Origin: an uncultured Ruminiclostridium sp.
Lineage (GTDB): Bacteria > Bacillota > Clostridia > Oscillospirales > Ruminococcaceae
NCBI GenBank assembly: GCA_910579265.1
Contig: CAJTTE010000001.1
Coordinates: forward strand, 1-64,000
DNA: 64,000 nucleotides
Reading direction: 5' to 3'
Shown: in pieces, positions 34,993 to 43,372 of the stretch
Layout: each line of letters starts with the position of its first letter
Position numbering within the stretch: position 1 is the first letter of the stretch
Position numbers and translations under genes: made by a program
Notes under the pieces: generated by a model
What the model saw: only the letters and a program-made list of their open reading frames with translations
Told to the model about the DNA's origin: nothing
The model's database searches: none

Positions 34993-35898
34993 ATGAAGCA
35001 TTTACTTAAGATGATGGATTTAACGACGGAGGAGATAATTGACATCCTCAATTTAGCGGATCAGCTCAAATATGAGCTTAAGCACGGGATTGCCCATAAT
35101 CATTTACAGGGTAAGACTCTTGGAATGATATTTGAAAAGGCCTCAACAAGAACAAGGGTTAGCTTTGAGACGGGAATGTATCAGCTTGGCGGTTATCCGC
35201 TGTTTTTATCGGCTAATGAGATGCAGATAGGAAGAGGCGAGCCCGTAGAGGATACTGCAAGGGTTTTGTCCCGTTACCTCGACGGAATTATGATAAGAAC
35301 CTTCAAGCAGGAGGAGGTCGAAAAGCTTGCCGAATACGGAAGTATTCCCGTTATCAACGGACTTACCGATTTCTGTCACCCATGTCAGGTGCTTGCCGAT
35401 CTGCTTACTGTTCGTGAATACAAGAACAAGCTTGACGGACTTAATATGTGCTATATCGGCGACGGCAACAATATGGCAAATTCTCTTATCGTAGGCTGTC
35501 TTAAGGTTGGCATGAACGTGTCGGCCGCTTGTCCCGAGGGATACTGTCCCGATAATACGGTGCTTGAATTTGCAAAGTCTTACGATAATTTCAGGCTTAC
35601 AAATATACCTGTTGAGGCCGCTGCGGATGCCGACGTTTTATTTACTGACGTCTGGGCTTCCATGGGTCAGGAGGGAGAAGCCGAAAAGAGAAGGATTGCC
35701 TTTAAGGGCTATCAGATAAATGATGAAATTATGTCGGCGGCTCACGGCGACGCTATGGTTATGCACTGCCTTCCCGCTCACCGTGAGGAGGAGATTACCG
35801 CCAAGGTATTCGAGGCTCATGCAGGCGAGATATTTGACGAAGCCGAGAACAGACTTCATGCTCAAAAAGCGGTTATGGTCAAGGTCATGGGGAAGTAA
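34993..35898 (+). CDS. argF: ornithine carbamoyltransferase
   Basis: Makes citrulline from ornithine and carbamoyl phosphate. 301 residues with the carbamoyl-phosphate loop STRTRVSFE (51-59), HPCQVLADLLT, and the ornithine-binding MHCLPAHRE. Length and motifs fit the biosynthetic enzyme. SD GAAAGGAAA precedes ATG. It completes the set argG, H, C, J, B, D, F; carAB is outside the window. Confidence 0.97.
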   Translation: MKHLLKMMDLTTEEIIDILNLADQLKYELKHGIAHNHLQGKTLGMIFEKASTRTRVSFETGMYQLGGYPLFLSANEMQIGRGEPVEDTARVLSRYLDGIMIRTFKQEEVEKLAEYGSIPVINGLTDFCHPCQVLADLLTVREYKNKLDGLNMCYIGDGNNMANSLIVGCLKVGMNVSAACPEGYCPDNTVLEFAKSYDNFRLTNIPVEAAADADVLFTDVWASMGQEGEAEKRRIAFKGYQINDEIMSAAHGDAMVMHCLPAHREEEITAKVFEAHAGEIFDEAENRLHAQKAVMVKVMGK

Positions 35899-36308
35899 AA
35901 GGGATAAATTAAAAGGCGCGGAGCTTTCGTATTTTCCGATATTATCAATATCGTTTTGGAGAGCCGGATGTAGCCGCCCATTTTCCAGCGCCGGGCTGTA
36001 CAGTAGGGGTCAAAATCTGCTGATAACCTTTGTTTTTTGTTCGTACCATTGTTCCGCCTTCCCTATCACATTATAGTTATATTATATCTCCGTTAGGGGT
36101 ATCGGCAAGGATGCCGCCTGGCATGAAAAAGGTGGGGGCGGCACTGTGAAAAGTACCGTCCCGGTTTTGGGGCATTTTGTCCCAAAGGGGTATTGTATTT
36201 CAAAATATTGTATTGATAGCCCCCGCTATTCCGAATACTTGCAAAAAACTTAAATAAGAACTATAATTGAGCAAAAGCAGATAGAATTAGGTATATAATT
36301 TTAAGAAG
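35899..36308. other. 410-base region with a 3'-terminal coding relic
   Basis: One frame stays open for about 57 codons and ends at a TAA near 36251; a piece reads VLGHFVPKGYCISKYC. It looks like the tail of a lost gene, not an intact one. A stem-loop (TTTGGG/CCCAAA) near 36173-36195 resembles one at 37124-37150 beyond the two immunity-like genes. Confidence 0.4.
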
Positions 36309-36578
36309 TTGAACAACAACATAACTGTTGAAGAATTGAAATCGGAATTAGATAGACTCGGTGTTCCTCGAAATTTCTATTCTATCAATGGATATTTGTC
36401 CGCTGATACGTATATGCTCAATCAAGTCTATAATTACTGTGAGTATTTTTACTTTGATGAAAGGGGAAATACGAGGGATTACCGAAAACTTGAAGGTGAG
36501 GAGGATGTGTGTGAATACTTTTTGGGGGTATTAGAAATCGAGAAGAAGTATTATCACACGTCTAAGGGGGAGGAGTAA
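36309..36578 (+). CDS. putative Imm59-like immunity protein
   Basis: 89 residues: ITVEELKSELDRLGVPRNFYSING, a central YCEYFYFDERGNTRDY and C-terminal EEDVCEYFLGVLE. The order (short helix with GIP/GVP, Y-S-L/I-N-G, aromatic strand with ERG, acidic E-x-A/V-C helix) resembles the Imm59 type of polymorphic-toxin immunity protein. The assignment is by eye and tentative. It begins with TTG at 36309 with only a weak AAGAAG before it. The next gene starts three bases later. Confidence 0.55.
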   Translation: MNNNITVEELKSELDRLGVPRNFYSINGYLSADTYMLNQVYNYCEYFYFDERGNTRDYRKLEGEEDVCEYFLGVLEIEKKYYHTSKGEE

Positions 36579-36580
36579 TT

Positions 36581-36964
36581 TTGAGGGAATTATCAGACTT
36601 TCCATCTCACGATGGACATATCGAGAGTGTTGTTGTCGGTGTCGGGCAAGTTAAGGTTTCTTTCCAAACCTGGAACTGTTTTGAATTAGTGCTCATATTT
36701 GATGATGTAATAGAGGTCTACAGCATTGCAGCAATGACAGACATCGGAGATTTCTCTGTGATCGCAACAGAGGTAGAAATTGAGACCGGATTAGAGAAAG
36801 ATTTCTTTTCATATACTTTTCTGGACGCATGGGACAATAATCCTGTTTTGCAAATAACAGCAAAATCAATGAAGGTCTATGAAGTTGGATGCGCTCCCTC
36901 AAATGATACCGCTTTATTTGATGTTGGCTTGGATTATGTCGGGGAGCAAGGTCTGAATGGATAG
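36581..36964 (+). CDS. hypothetical protein, possible immunity protein
   Basis: 127 residues, beta-rich, opening LSDFPSHDGHIESVVVG. The F-x-S-H-D-x-x-I opening followed by alternating strands resembles a group of small immunity-like proteins with an FHDSxI motif, but I cannot name a family. Strong SD GGGGGAGGAG before TTG at 36581. It is paired with the preceding gene; no toxin gene is next to them. Confidence 0.6.
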   Translation: MRELSDFPSHDGHIESVVVGVGQVKVSFQTWNCFELVLIFDDVIEVYSIAAMTDIGDFSVIATEVEIETGLEKDFFSYTFLDAWDNNPVLQITAKSMKVYEVGCAPSNDTALFDVGLDYVGEQGLNG

Positions 36965-37396
36965 AGCAAGTATCGAGACCTGCGTCCCTAATTATTTGTT
37001 ACTTTAATCCACTATTTGTATTCTTGCACATTTTGGAAAGCAATTCGGGTGTGGCTACACTCCGAAATTTTTGCCGAGCCGTAGTTCGTAAAAATGCTTG
37101 TTGGGGAGTCTCGCCAAACCCGGCTCTTTGGGACAAAGTGACCCAAAGAGGTTGACTGCGTCAACACCGCTGTTGCGGCGGTTTCTTATTGTTCTGTCCG
37201 TCTTTCAGCACGGACAGGTTATATCGATATTACTGCCTGCCATTGATACTTTTATTTTTATGCAATGGAGCTATGGAAGTAATGTACGGGCAAAATCCAA
37301 AGAATATTTTTCTTGAAAAAAATATGATGAGCAAGGTCAAAGAGGCGTTAAGGAGCTTCCGGAAAGCTTATAGATTTTTGTTGGGAGGCAAGAATT
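36965..37396. other. 430-base gap without a supportable gene
   Basis: Frames here (37098-37316 and 37189-37404) lack an SD and overlap each other. A 9-bp perfect stem CTCTTTGGG/CCCAAAGAG lies at 37124-37150 and a small GC-rich hairpin (ACCGC/GCGGT) at 37165-37182. Confidence 0.45.
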
Positions 37397-38068
37397 ATGG
37401 ATAAGTACAAGCCTAAAAAAGGCAAAATTTTCCGAGGCATAATTCTTTTGTTTTTATTCTTTTTTGTCATGTGGTTCATTGCGGAGGGATTTATTATCTA
37501 TACGTCCTTTGCCGATAATTACGCCTACCGTTCAATAAGCGGCTATTATGTGGACGGCAGGGTAACAAGGCTTCTTAAAATCCCGGAAGAACACGGAGGA
37601 AAAGTTGACAAGATCGAAGCCGAATATAGAATAGGCTTTCAAAGGGTCAGATCATATTTGTCCGCAGAGCTTTTTTACCATGAAGGGCTTGAGGTGGGAG
37701 ATAAAATTCCCGTACCCTATCACCGTAAGGGTATTAAGGATATGAGCGGGACGGATAAAATAATTCTTTCCGTTTCCTTTATAACGGCGTTGATTTTTTT
37801 GATCCGGGCAATTTGTATATTCGCAGGCGAGATTTACGCTTCAAAATATTTTCGCCGATTGGTATTAAATAAAGTTTACGTTTACGCCTCCTTTGTAAGA
37901 AGTGAGAACGTCCGCAAAAGGTTAAGGGCAGTTTGCTCCTATCAAAATCATATTTTCAAAAGTAAATGGTATAAGGCGGAAAAATATCCGTTTAAGAGCG
38001 GCGGGGAAATAAGGGTATATGTGGATCTGTTAAAAAATTCGCAGAAATATCTGATTTCGGAGGTTTAA
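37397..38068 (+). CDS. DUF3592-like membrane protein
   Basis: 223 residues with a hydrophobic segment at 15-38, an extracellular-type middle region (about 40-120) and another hydrophobic segment at about 125-148, followed by a basic cytoplasmic tail. The middle (GYYVDGRVTRLLKIPEEHGG, EAEYRIGFQR, GDKIPVPYHRKG) resembles DUF3592 domains. SD GGGAGG precedes ATG at 37397. A broken relative is at 19267. Function is unknown. Confidence 0.65.
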   Translation: MDKYKPKKGKIFRGIILLFLFFFVMWFIAEGFIIYTSFADNYAYRSISGYYVDGRVTRLLKIPEEHGGKVDKIEAEYRIGFQRVRSYLSAELFYHEGLEVGDKIPVPYHRKGIKDMSGTDKIILSVSFITALIFLIRAICIFAGEIYASKYFRRLVLNKVYVYASFVRSENVRKRLRAVCSYQNHIFKSKWYKAEKYPFKSGGEIRVYVDLLKNSQKYLISEV

Positions 38069-38450
38069 GGCAACACCGAACAAATGTTTTCGTCTTTTTA
38101 TTGCGTCGTCGATCGTTTTCTCGGTATTGTTTTTGTTCGCGGTGCGTACTGCTTCGCTTTGTGCGAATATTTTTGACATAGTATCGCATAAATGCCGAAT
38201 AGACCGGACGCATTAAGCAAAACACTTTTAAAGCCGGAAATACCCATGTAATCCAATAAGGATCGGTGCAAGTAAAAATTACGATTAGGTTTCGCCTCAC
38301 GGAAAAAGCACAAACAAGCTTACGGCAGCCGTCAGGCGATAGTCGTGCGGTTTTGCTTTTAATGCTCAAAAAGTAAAACGACTATTCACGGCGAACGATT
38401 TTCAGCATTAAATTTAATCCGATTGTATGAGAAAAGCAACCGAAAATATC
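38069..38450. other. 380-base gap, no gene seen
   Basis: No supportable frame. An imperfect inverted repeat (CACCGAACAAA near 38075 and TTTGTTCGCGGTG near 38137) brackets about 70 bases and could be the ends of a further small element, seen only once. Confidence 0.35.
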
Positions 38451-38500
38451 AAAAAAATAACCTATTATCGCAATGCAGTTGCAATTGCGGTTATTTTTTT
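38451..38500 (+). terminator. bidirectional terminator-like hairpin before the LytTR gene
   Basis: AAAAAAATAACC pairs with GGTTATTTTTTT, and inside it CGCAAT pairs with ATTGCG. Both flanks are A/T runs, so it could act on either strand. It lies 44 bases before the LytTR start. Confidence 0.7.
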
Positions 38501-38543
38501 ATAAAATATAAATGAAACACGATATGGGGAGGTGAAAAAATCA

Positions 38544-38984
38544 ATGGAGGTCGAAGTAAAAATTGACAGTTCATACAGTGATCCAAAGGTCATTATTCTG
38601 ACTTCATCAATGACAGAGAAGGTTAATAATCTCGTTAAAAAGCTGTCTAAGGAAGATTCCAAAATAATTTTCGGAATAAAAGACGAAAAGGTCGAAGTAC
38701 TGGAGCAATCGGAGCTTATACGGGTTTATGCGGGCTCCGGCAAAGTGACGGCCGTAACGGATAATGGAGAGTATAATTTAAAAAACAGACTTTATGAAAT
38801 GGAAGAAAAGCTTAATAAATCGTATTTTATACGGATTTCAAATTCCGAGATCATTAATCTTAAAAAGGTCAAAAACTTTGATTTAAATTTTACGGGCACG
38901 ATTTGTGTAAAGCTGTCAAACGGGACGGTCACTTACGTTTCAAGAAGATATGTTTCAAAAATCAAAGAAATATTGGGCGTATAA
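38544..38984 (+). CDS. LytTR-domain DNA-binding regulator
   Basis: 146 residues. The C-terminal half is a LytTR DNA-binding domain (LEQSELIRVYAGSGKVTAVT, YNLKNRLYEMEEKL, YFIRISNSEIINLKKV, YVSRRYVSKIKEILG). There is no receiver domain. ATG 38544 is 11 bases after GGGGAGG; GTG 38532 overlaps that SD. The next gene encodes a DUF3021 membrane protein, the usual partner. Such pairs resemble streptococcal LytTR regulatory systems where a membrane protein holds the regulator inactive. Confidence 0.9.
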   Translation: MEVEVKIDSSYSDPKVIILTSSMTEKVNNLVKKLSKEDSKIIFGIKDEKVEVLEQSELIRVYAGSGKVTAVTDNGEYNLKNRLYEMEEKLNKSYFIRISNSEIINLKKVKNFDLNFTGTICVKLSNGTVTYVSRRYVSKIKEILGV

Positions 38985-38999
38985 GAAAGGTTGGTCAAT

Positions 39000-39464
39000 A
39001 TGAAAAAAAGAATAATTTTAAGGGGTCTGGCAGGGATTCCTATTGGCATTTCAATAAGCTATTTGATTACAATTTTTTTGTCACTTGGCTTTGGAAAGGG
39101 AAGTTACTCTCCATGCGTGCCGGAGCTTGTAGATGTTGCCGGAAATGAGATAAATGCGGTTTTGATACAAATACTGTCCAGCATTATACTCGGAGCGGGG
39201 TTCGGAATGCTGTCATTAATATGGGAAATAGACAGTTGGGGAATTGTTAAGAGGACGGGAATATATTTTTTCGGCGCTTCGCTTATTATGCTGCCCACAG
39301 CTTACTTTACTTTTTGGATGGAGCACAGTGTTTCGGGATTTTTAGGGTACTTCGGTATATTTGCATTGATCTTTGCCGCAGTATGGATTATTCAATACAC
39401 GACCGGTAAAAGGAATGTTAAAATACTGAACAACGGTTTACATAATAGCAATAAGGATTTGTGA
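39000..39464 (+). CDS. DUF3021 membrane protein, LytTR partner
   Basis: 154 residues with four hydrophobic segments, the layout of DUF3021. It opens MKKRIILRGLAGIPIGISIS and includes FGMLSLIWEIDSWGIVKRT, matching family features. ATG 39000 is nine bases after AAGAAAGG; TTG 38991 is the less likely start. It lies 15 bases after the LytTR gene, so the two are one operon. It probably binds and restrains the regulator. No ABC transporter, the usual third member, follows. Confidence 0.88.
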   Translation: MKKRIILRGLAGIPIGISISYLITIFLSLGFGKGSYSPCVPELVDVAGNEINAVLIQILSSIILGAGFGMLSLIWEIDSWGIVKRTGIYFFGASLIMLPTAYFTFWMEHSVSGFLGYFGIFALIFAAVWIIQYTTGKRNVKILNNGLHNSNKDL

Positions 39465-39698
39465 AGGAACAGCTAAAAAATATTTTTTCCGAAAAAGCGA
39501 TGAATGTATTTTAATAAAACTACTGAACGCAAAAAAGAAGCACAAATAAAAATATCATATCATGGAGCAGGAAATATGGCTATTCAGGTTGTCGCTTTTT
39601 TACAAGACAATTGTCTAAATGAATGATATAATAATTATAACGGCTTGTTGTAATATACGTGAAGCCTAAATCTGAAGGAAACGGATGGGAAAGTATAC

Positions 39699-40085
39699 AT
39701 GAAGAATTATACTCAGGTTTATGTAAAAAACAGTATGGAGGCAGCAAAAACATATTGTAAAGCATTTGGCGCAGAAATAACACTTGAAATGAAGGACGAT
39801 AACGGAACCGCATATGAGCATTGTGAAATTTCGGTTAATGGCGAAGGTTTTTTAGCAATATCCGAAGCGCAAAATCCCTGTGATGTGGAATTTGTTCATA
39901 AAATGAAATGGGAAACAATGACATTTAATGTATTTGAGATGGGAACCGAAGAAAGCGTTCAAAGGGCGTTTGATGTTTTGAGCGATGGCGGTGTTGTTAT
40001 TGAGTCAATTCATGAGGTGCCATGGAACAAATACTGCGCTACCGTTATTGATAAGTACGGCGTATGTTGGTGGATAGCTATTTAA
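39699..40085 (+). CDS. VOC (glyoxalase/bleomycin-resistance fold) family protein
   Basis: 128 residues resembling PhnB-type VOC proteins: YTQVYVKNSMEAAKTYCKAF at the start, YEHCEISVNGEGFLAISEA in the middle, FDVLSDGGVV and DKYGVCWWI at the end. It may bind a metal or a small ligand; activity is unknown. An SD is not clear (GGAAACGGATGGGAAAG lies upstream). A gene-free stretch with two repeat elements follows. Confidence 0.8.
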   Translation: MKNYTQVYVKNSMEAAKTYCKAFGAEITLEMKDDNGTAYEHCEISVNGEGFLAISEAQNPCDVEFVHKMKWETMTFNVFEMGTEESVQRAFDVLSDGGVVIESIHEVPWNKYCATVIDKYGVCWWIAI

Positions 40086-40276
40086 CGAACAAATCGCTAT
40101 TTACTTTATGCGTAGAATGCGATAATATTTAATTTGCCGTATGGGTTAAATGAAAAAGACAAATCAGCGGTTAAAAAAGTGATGCAATCATACCTTTTTT
40201 GTAAATATCATAGGTCACACAGCTGTCCGTATACAGCTTTTCTGCGTTATTTCAGCTCAAACGCTATCTGATGCTA

Positions 40277-40435
40277 TGGCTTGTTTGAAAATAGAGGAAA
40301 TGACGGATTTTAGACTCCAAATGGTTAGCTTCAAGGAAAAAACGCAGTCCAACCGTCGTTTTATGAGGCTTTCTGACACAGAAGATGACCGTTTGGGGGC
40401 GAAAAGACGACGTTTACGATTTTTCAGACGAGCCC
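40277..40435 (+). repeat. family 3 MITE-like element, copy 2
   Basis: GGCTTGTTTGAAAATAGAGG at the left and CGATTTTTCAGACGAGCCC at the right form terminal inverted repeats. The interior aligns with the minus strand of 9447-9596 throughout. No conserved open frame. Confidence 0.8.
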
Positions 40436-40511
40436 TAACATTCGTAGGTTAAATTGAATGTGACAATTTTTCATTTGATTTTTCAGTTTTAACGACCTCC
40501 TTTATGTTATT

Positions 40512-40663
40512 CTCCCCCAATTAACTCTTGAATTATTCTGCTTGTCCGGCTGCCTAAATACTTCGTCAGAAGCCCTTGAAATATGCGCATATTCCTGCGG
40601 TCTTCTTCCTTGTCTTTCCACAGCCCTTCGGCGCACAAATTCTTCAAGAGTTACTTGGGGGAG
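40512..40663 (+). repeat. family 2 MITE-like element, complete copy
   Basis: Left end CTCCCCCAATTAACTCTTGA, right end TCTTCAAGAGTTACTTGGGG followed by GAG: an inverted repeat of about 28 bases with few mismatches. The 100-base interior has no conserved frame. One end also occurs at 10761-10795. Confidence 0.8.
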
Positions 40664-40745
40664 CAATAAAATAATAGTAATACGGCTGCGGAGCCGTTAC
40701 TGTTATCATATCGGAGGTTGTTATTTTCTTCTGAAGCTTTTTATT

Positions 40746-40771
40746 CCACCGGCTTGGCCGGTGGTTTTTTG
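40746..40771 (+). terminator. repeated terminator element, copy 2
   Basis: CCACCGGC, loop TTG, GCCGGTGG, then TTTTTT. Flanks match copy 1 at 17201-17234. The nearest upstream + strand gene is the VOC gene 660 bases away, so it may serve no gene. Confidence 0.7.
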
Positions 40772-40780
40772 CACTGAAGC

Positions 40781-40813
40781 TACAATAAAGAAACAGCCGT
40801 TTAAGCGGCTGTT
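40781..40813 (-). terminator. terminator for the minus-strand nrdG-lipoprotein pair
   Basis: AACAGCCG pairs with CGGCTGTT around a six-base loop; on the minus strand TTTCTTTATTG follows. It lies 117 bases beyond the lipoprotein stop codon. Confidence 0.6.
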
Positions 40814-40929
40814 ATAAATAAAATATTTACGACATTTTTAAGGCATGTGGAATATTTCAGCCGTTAAAGCGAACCGGAGAAGATAATCGGCTCAGCCTTT
40901 AGGTGCGGGTAATCGAATCAAATATCGTA

Positions 40930-42558
40930 TCAGAATTTCTTTGCTTCTTTAAAATTTATCGTTTTTGTAAAGGAATTGTATATTATATCCTGACAGTCTT
41001 TGCCGAAAAAGGCGTATTCGCTTTGTGTGAGCAAAGGGATAAAGGCGGCCGTTTTAATAATCATTTTTTCCGCTTCGCAGAAAAGCGACGCACAGTCCTT
41101 TGCCGTTGCCGCATTTTCGGCTTTTGACAGTATTTCGTTAAAGGATGGATTGCCGTATCCGGAATAATTTCCGCTTCCTCCGGTCATGAAAGAGGAGAGG
41201 TATGAATACGGAGTGTTGGAGCTGCCGGAAATATCGGCAACAATAAAATCAAAATCTCCGCTTGTAAGAACCTTTTCATAATTTGACCGGGTCAATCTTT
41301 TAACATTACAGTAAAAATTCAGTTCAGACTGCCATTTCTGGGAAATATCCGAAATGTAATCATAGATAGTATCATCGTCCGGAGTGTATAAAGTAAGACC
41401 CGACCAAATCGTTTTATCTACCGAGCTTAACGCTTCATTTATGGCTTTGTCCGAAAGTGAAGGATCATATGGAAGAAGGCATTCTTCATTTATTATTTCA
41501 CGGTAACTGTCATTTCCTATTTTTATTGCGGGAGGAATTATTCCTTTGGCTTTATTATAGCCTATGCTGTCTATATCTATTTGATCTCTTGGGATACCGT
41601 AAGCCAAAGCCTGTCTCAGATTTTCGTTTTTAAACGCTTTGCTTTTCGTATTAAAAAGTATTCCCCATATGCGATTTTCATTTTCACTGTATTCATAGCC
41701 CTTGTTTAAGAGCTGTACGGCCTGTGAGCCTGATGTTATGTATACATGACTGCGTTCTTCAAGAAAATTACGATAACTGTCCTCCTCCTCAATAAAAAAG
41801 TTTAGACCATGAGGAGAAATTTCTCCGTTCGGGCTGTTTTTAGTATTGGCGCGCATGATTATATTGTTGTTGTCCTTGCTCCATTGGTCATATGTCCATC
41901 TAAACATATAAAATGCTCCGTTTGAAGCAACTGTATCGGCATAAAGACCATATCTTCCGTTTGTGCTGTTGTAAAAATCTTCGTTACAGGGCATTGCGGG
42001 AGCGGTGGTAAGCATTGACGGGAAAGACGGATTGGGATAATCCAGAGTTATTATCAGATTGTAATCGTCTTGAGCATAAACTCCTAACAGAGACAGATCC
42101 GTGATTTCCCCCTTATTTATTTTTTCCGAGTTTTTTATGCAAAAAAAATCTCCGGCGGTCTTTGACTTGGTTGATGGTTTAAAAAGACGACGAAATGCAA
42201 AAACAAAATCCTTTGCGGTGCATTTTGCCTCAAATTCATCTCCGTCGTACCAATATACGTCATCGCGCAATTTGAAATTATAGGTAAGTCCGTCGTCACT
42301 TACGGTATAACTTTGTGCAACGGCATTTTGTATGGTCCCGTCATTGTCAGTTTTTAAAAGACCTTCGAACATATTTGAGATAATTTCGTAGGATGAACTG
42401 TCATTTGCCGTCTGGGGATCAAGGGTCCGAGGATTTGAGGCAATATCATACTTAAATATGTATCCGGTCCCGTCATTTTTTGAACAAGCCGGTAAAATAA
42501 TAACGGATATTGACAAAAGAAGCGATAATGCCGATCTTTTTATTAATTTAAATTTCAA
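40930..42558 (-). CDS. peptide ABC transporter substrate-binding lipoprotein (OppA family)
   Basis: 542 residues. Signal peptide with lipobox LPAC (Cys25), then an SBP family 5 domain: YDIASNPRTLDPQTANDSSS, YNFKLRDDVYWYDGDEF, FVFAFRRLF and LRQALAYGIPRD are typical. It should be a membrane-anchored peptide binder at the cell surface. No permease or ATPase genes are adjacent, so it is an orphan or feeds a transporter elsewhere. Its start overlaps the end of nrdG by 11 bases, an odd pairing that implies co-expression. Confidence 0.9.
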   Translation of the reverse strand: MKFKLIKRSALSLLLSISVIILPACSKNDGTGYIFKYDIASNPRTLDPQTANDSSSYEIISNMFEGLLKTDNDGTIQNAVAQSYTVSDDGLTYNFKLRDDVYWYDGDEFEAKCTAKDFVFAFRRLFKPSTKSKTAGDFFCIKNSEKINKGEITDLSLLGVYAQDDYNLIITLDYPNPSFPSMLTTAPAMPCNEDFYNSTNGRYGLYADTVASNGAFYMFRWTYDQWSKDNNNIIMRANTKNSPNGEISPHGLNFFIEEEDSYRNFLEERSHVYITSGSQAVQLLNKGYEYSENENRIWGILFNTKSKAFKNENLRQALAYGIPRDQIDIDSIGYNKAKGIIPPAIKIGNDSYREIINEECLLPYDPSLSDKAINEALSSVDKTIWSGLTLYTPDDDTIYDYISDISQKWQSELNFYCNVKRLTRSNYEKVLTSGDFDFIVADISGSSNTPYSYLSSFMTGGSGNYSGYGNPSFNEILSKAENAATAKDCASLFCEAEKMIIKTAAFIPLLTQSEYAFFGKDCQDIIYNSFTKTINFKEAKKF

Positions 42559-43051
42559 TTTCGATTACTCTCCCTTGTCTGAGGCTTTTCTGCACATCGA
42601 TAGTACGCTGATTCCTGCTTCCTTTGTATTTTAATTCAAGACTTCTCTGTTCCAGAATAAATTTACCGTCTATTATTATATCAAGCAATAAAAGAAAGTC
42701 TTTTACATAATTATTCTTATTGCACATTTCCATAAGCTGTTCAAAAGTATATCCGGTAAAGCACATCAGATGATAACCCGCTTCTTTAAGATGTTTAGCC
42801 AAATATGCGCATGGTTCGGGCTGGCAGAAGGGTTCGCCGCCAGAAAAGGTGACTCCTGCCGTCAGCTTGTTTTGTTTTATTTTTTCTATTATTTTATCGC
42901 AATCGGCATATCTGCCGCCTTCAAAATCATGAGTCTGAGGATTGTGGCAGCCCTTGCAGTGATGAGGGCAGCCCTGGGTAAAGACAGTAAAGCGAAAACC
43001 CGGCCCGTCCACAATCGAGTCGGCAACCAAGCCGGCGAGTTTTATTTTCAT
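42548..43051 (-). CDS. nrdG: anaerobic ribonucleotide reductase activating protein
   Basis: Radical-SAM activase that installs the glycyl radical on NrdD. 167 residues with the SAM-cluster motif CPHHCKGC (C-x3-C-x2-C), preceded by DGPGFRFTVFTQG, and GVTFSGGEPFCQP. Length is normal. A consensus promoter (43085-43113) lies upstream. NrdD, its usual neighbour, is not in the window; instead an OppA-like lipoprotein overlaps its 3' end. Confidence 0.95.
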   Translation of the reverse strand: MKIKLAGLVADSIVDGPGFRFTVFTQGCPHHCKGCHNPQTHDFEGGRYADCDKIIEKIKQNKLTAGVTFSGGEPFCQPEPCAYLAKHLKEAGYHLMCFTGYTFEQLMEMCNKNNYVKDFLLLLDIIIDGKFILEQRSLELKYKGSRNQRTIDVQKSLRQGRVIEIEI

Positions 43052-43084
43052 ATGTTGACCGTTCCTTATGTTTTGATAGTATTA

Positions 43085-43113
43085 AGTATAGCTTTTTTAA
43101 TGCCGTATGTCAA
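43085..43113 (-). promoter_or_regulatory. sigma-A promoter of nrdG
   Basis: On the minus strand TTGACA, 17 bases, TATACT, ending 33 bases before the nrdG start. An AAGGAACGG SD follows. Confidence 0.8.
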
Positions 43114-43372
43114 TTACAAAATGGTTACAATTTTATTACATTTTTGCAAGAAGAGCATTCAAAGGAAAGGTGTTTCAGAATATGCAGCAATAGTGTAAAC
43201 ATGCGGATTATATATCATAGTTTTGTTACCGCTAAGGAAAAGCGCCGCCGAGCAGTATGTACAGCAAGGTTTTTGATGCGGCAGCGGCATGATCCGCTGA
43301 AAAGATGCGGGTCGGAGCTATTGTTATTGATCCTTACTTTACGTTTTACGCCGCAAAAAAAAGCGTATTCTT

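Noticed and set aside
37098..37404. Two overlapping + strand frames before the DUF3592-like gene
   Set aside because: Neither has an SD or family features; the gene at 37397 has both.
40542..40817. 91-codon frame
   Set aside because: Covers the interior of the family 2 element and a terminator; no start signal.
42770..43198. 142-codon + strand frame
   Set aside because: Antisense to nrdG, whose radical-SAM motif and promoter are clear.
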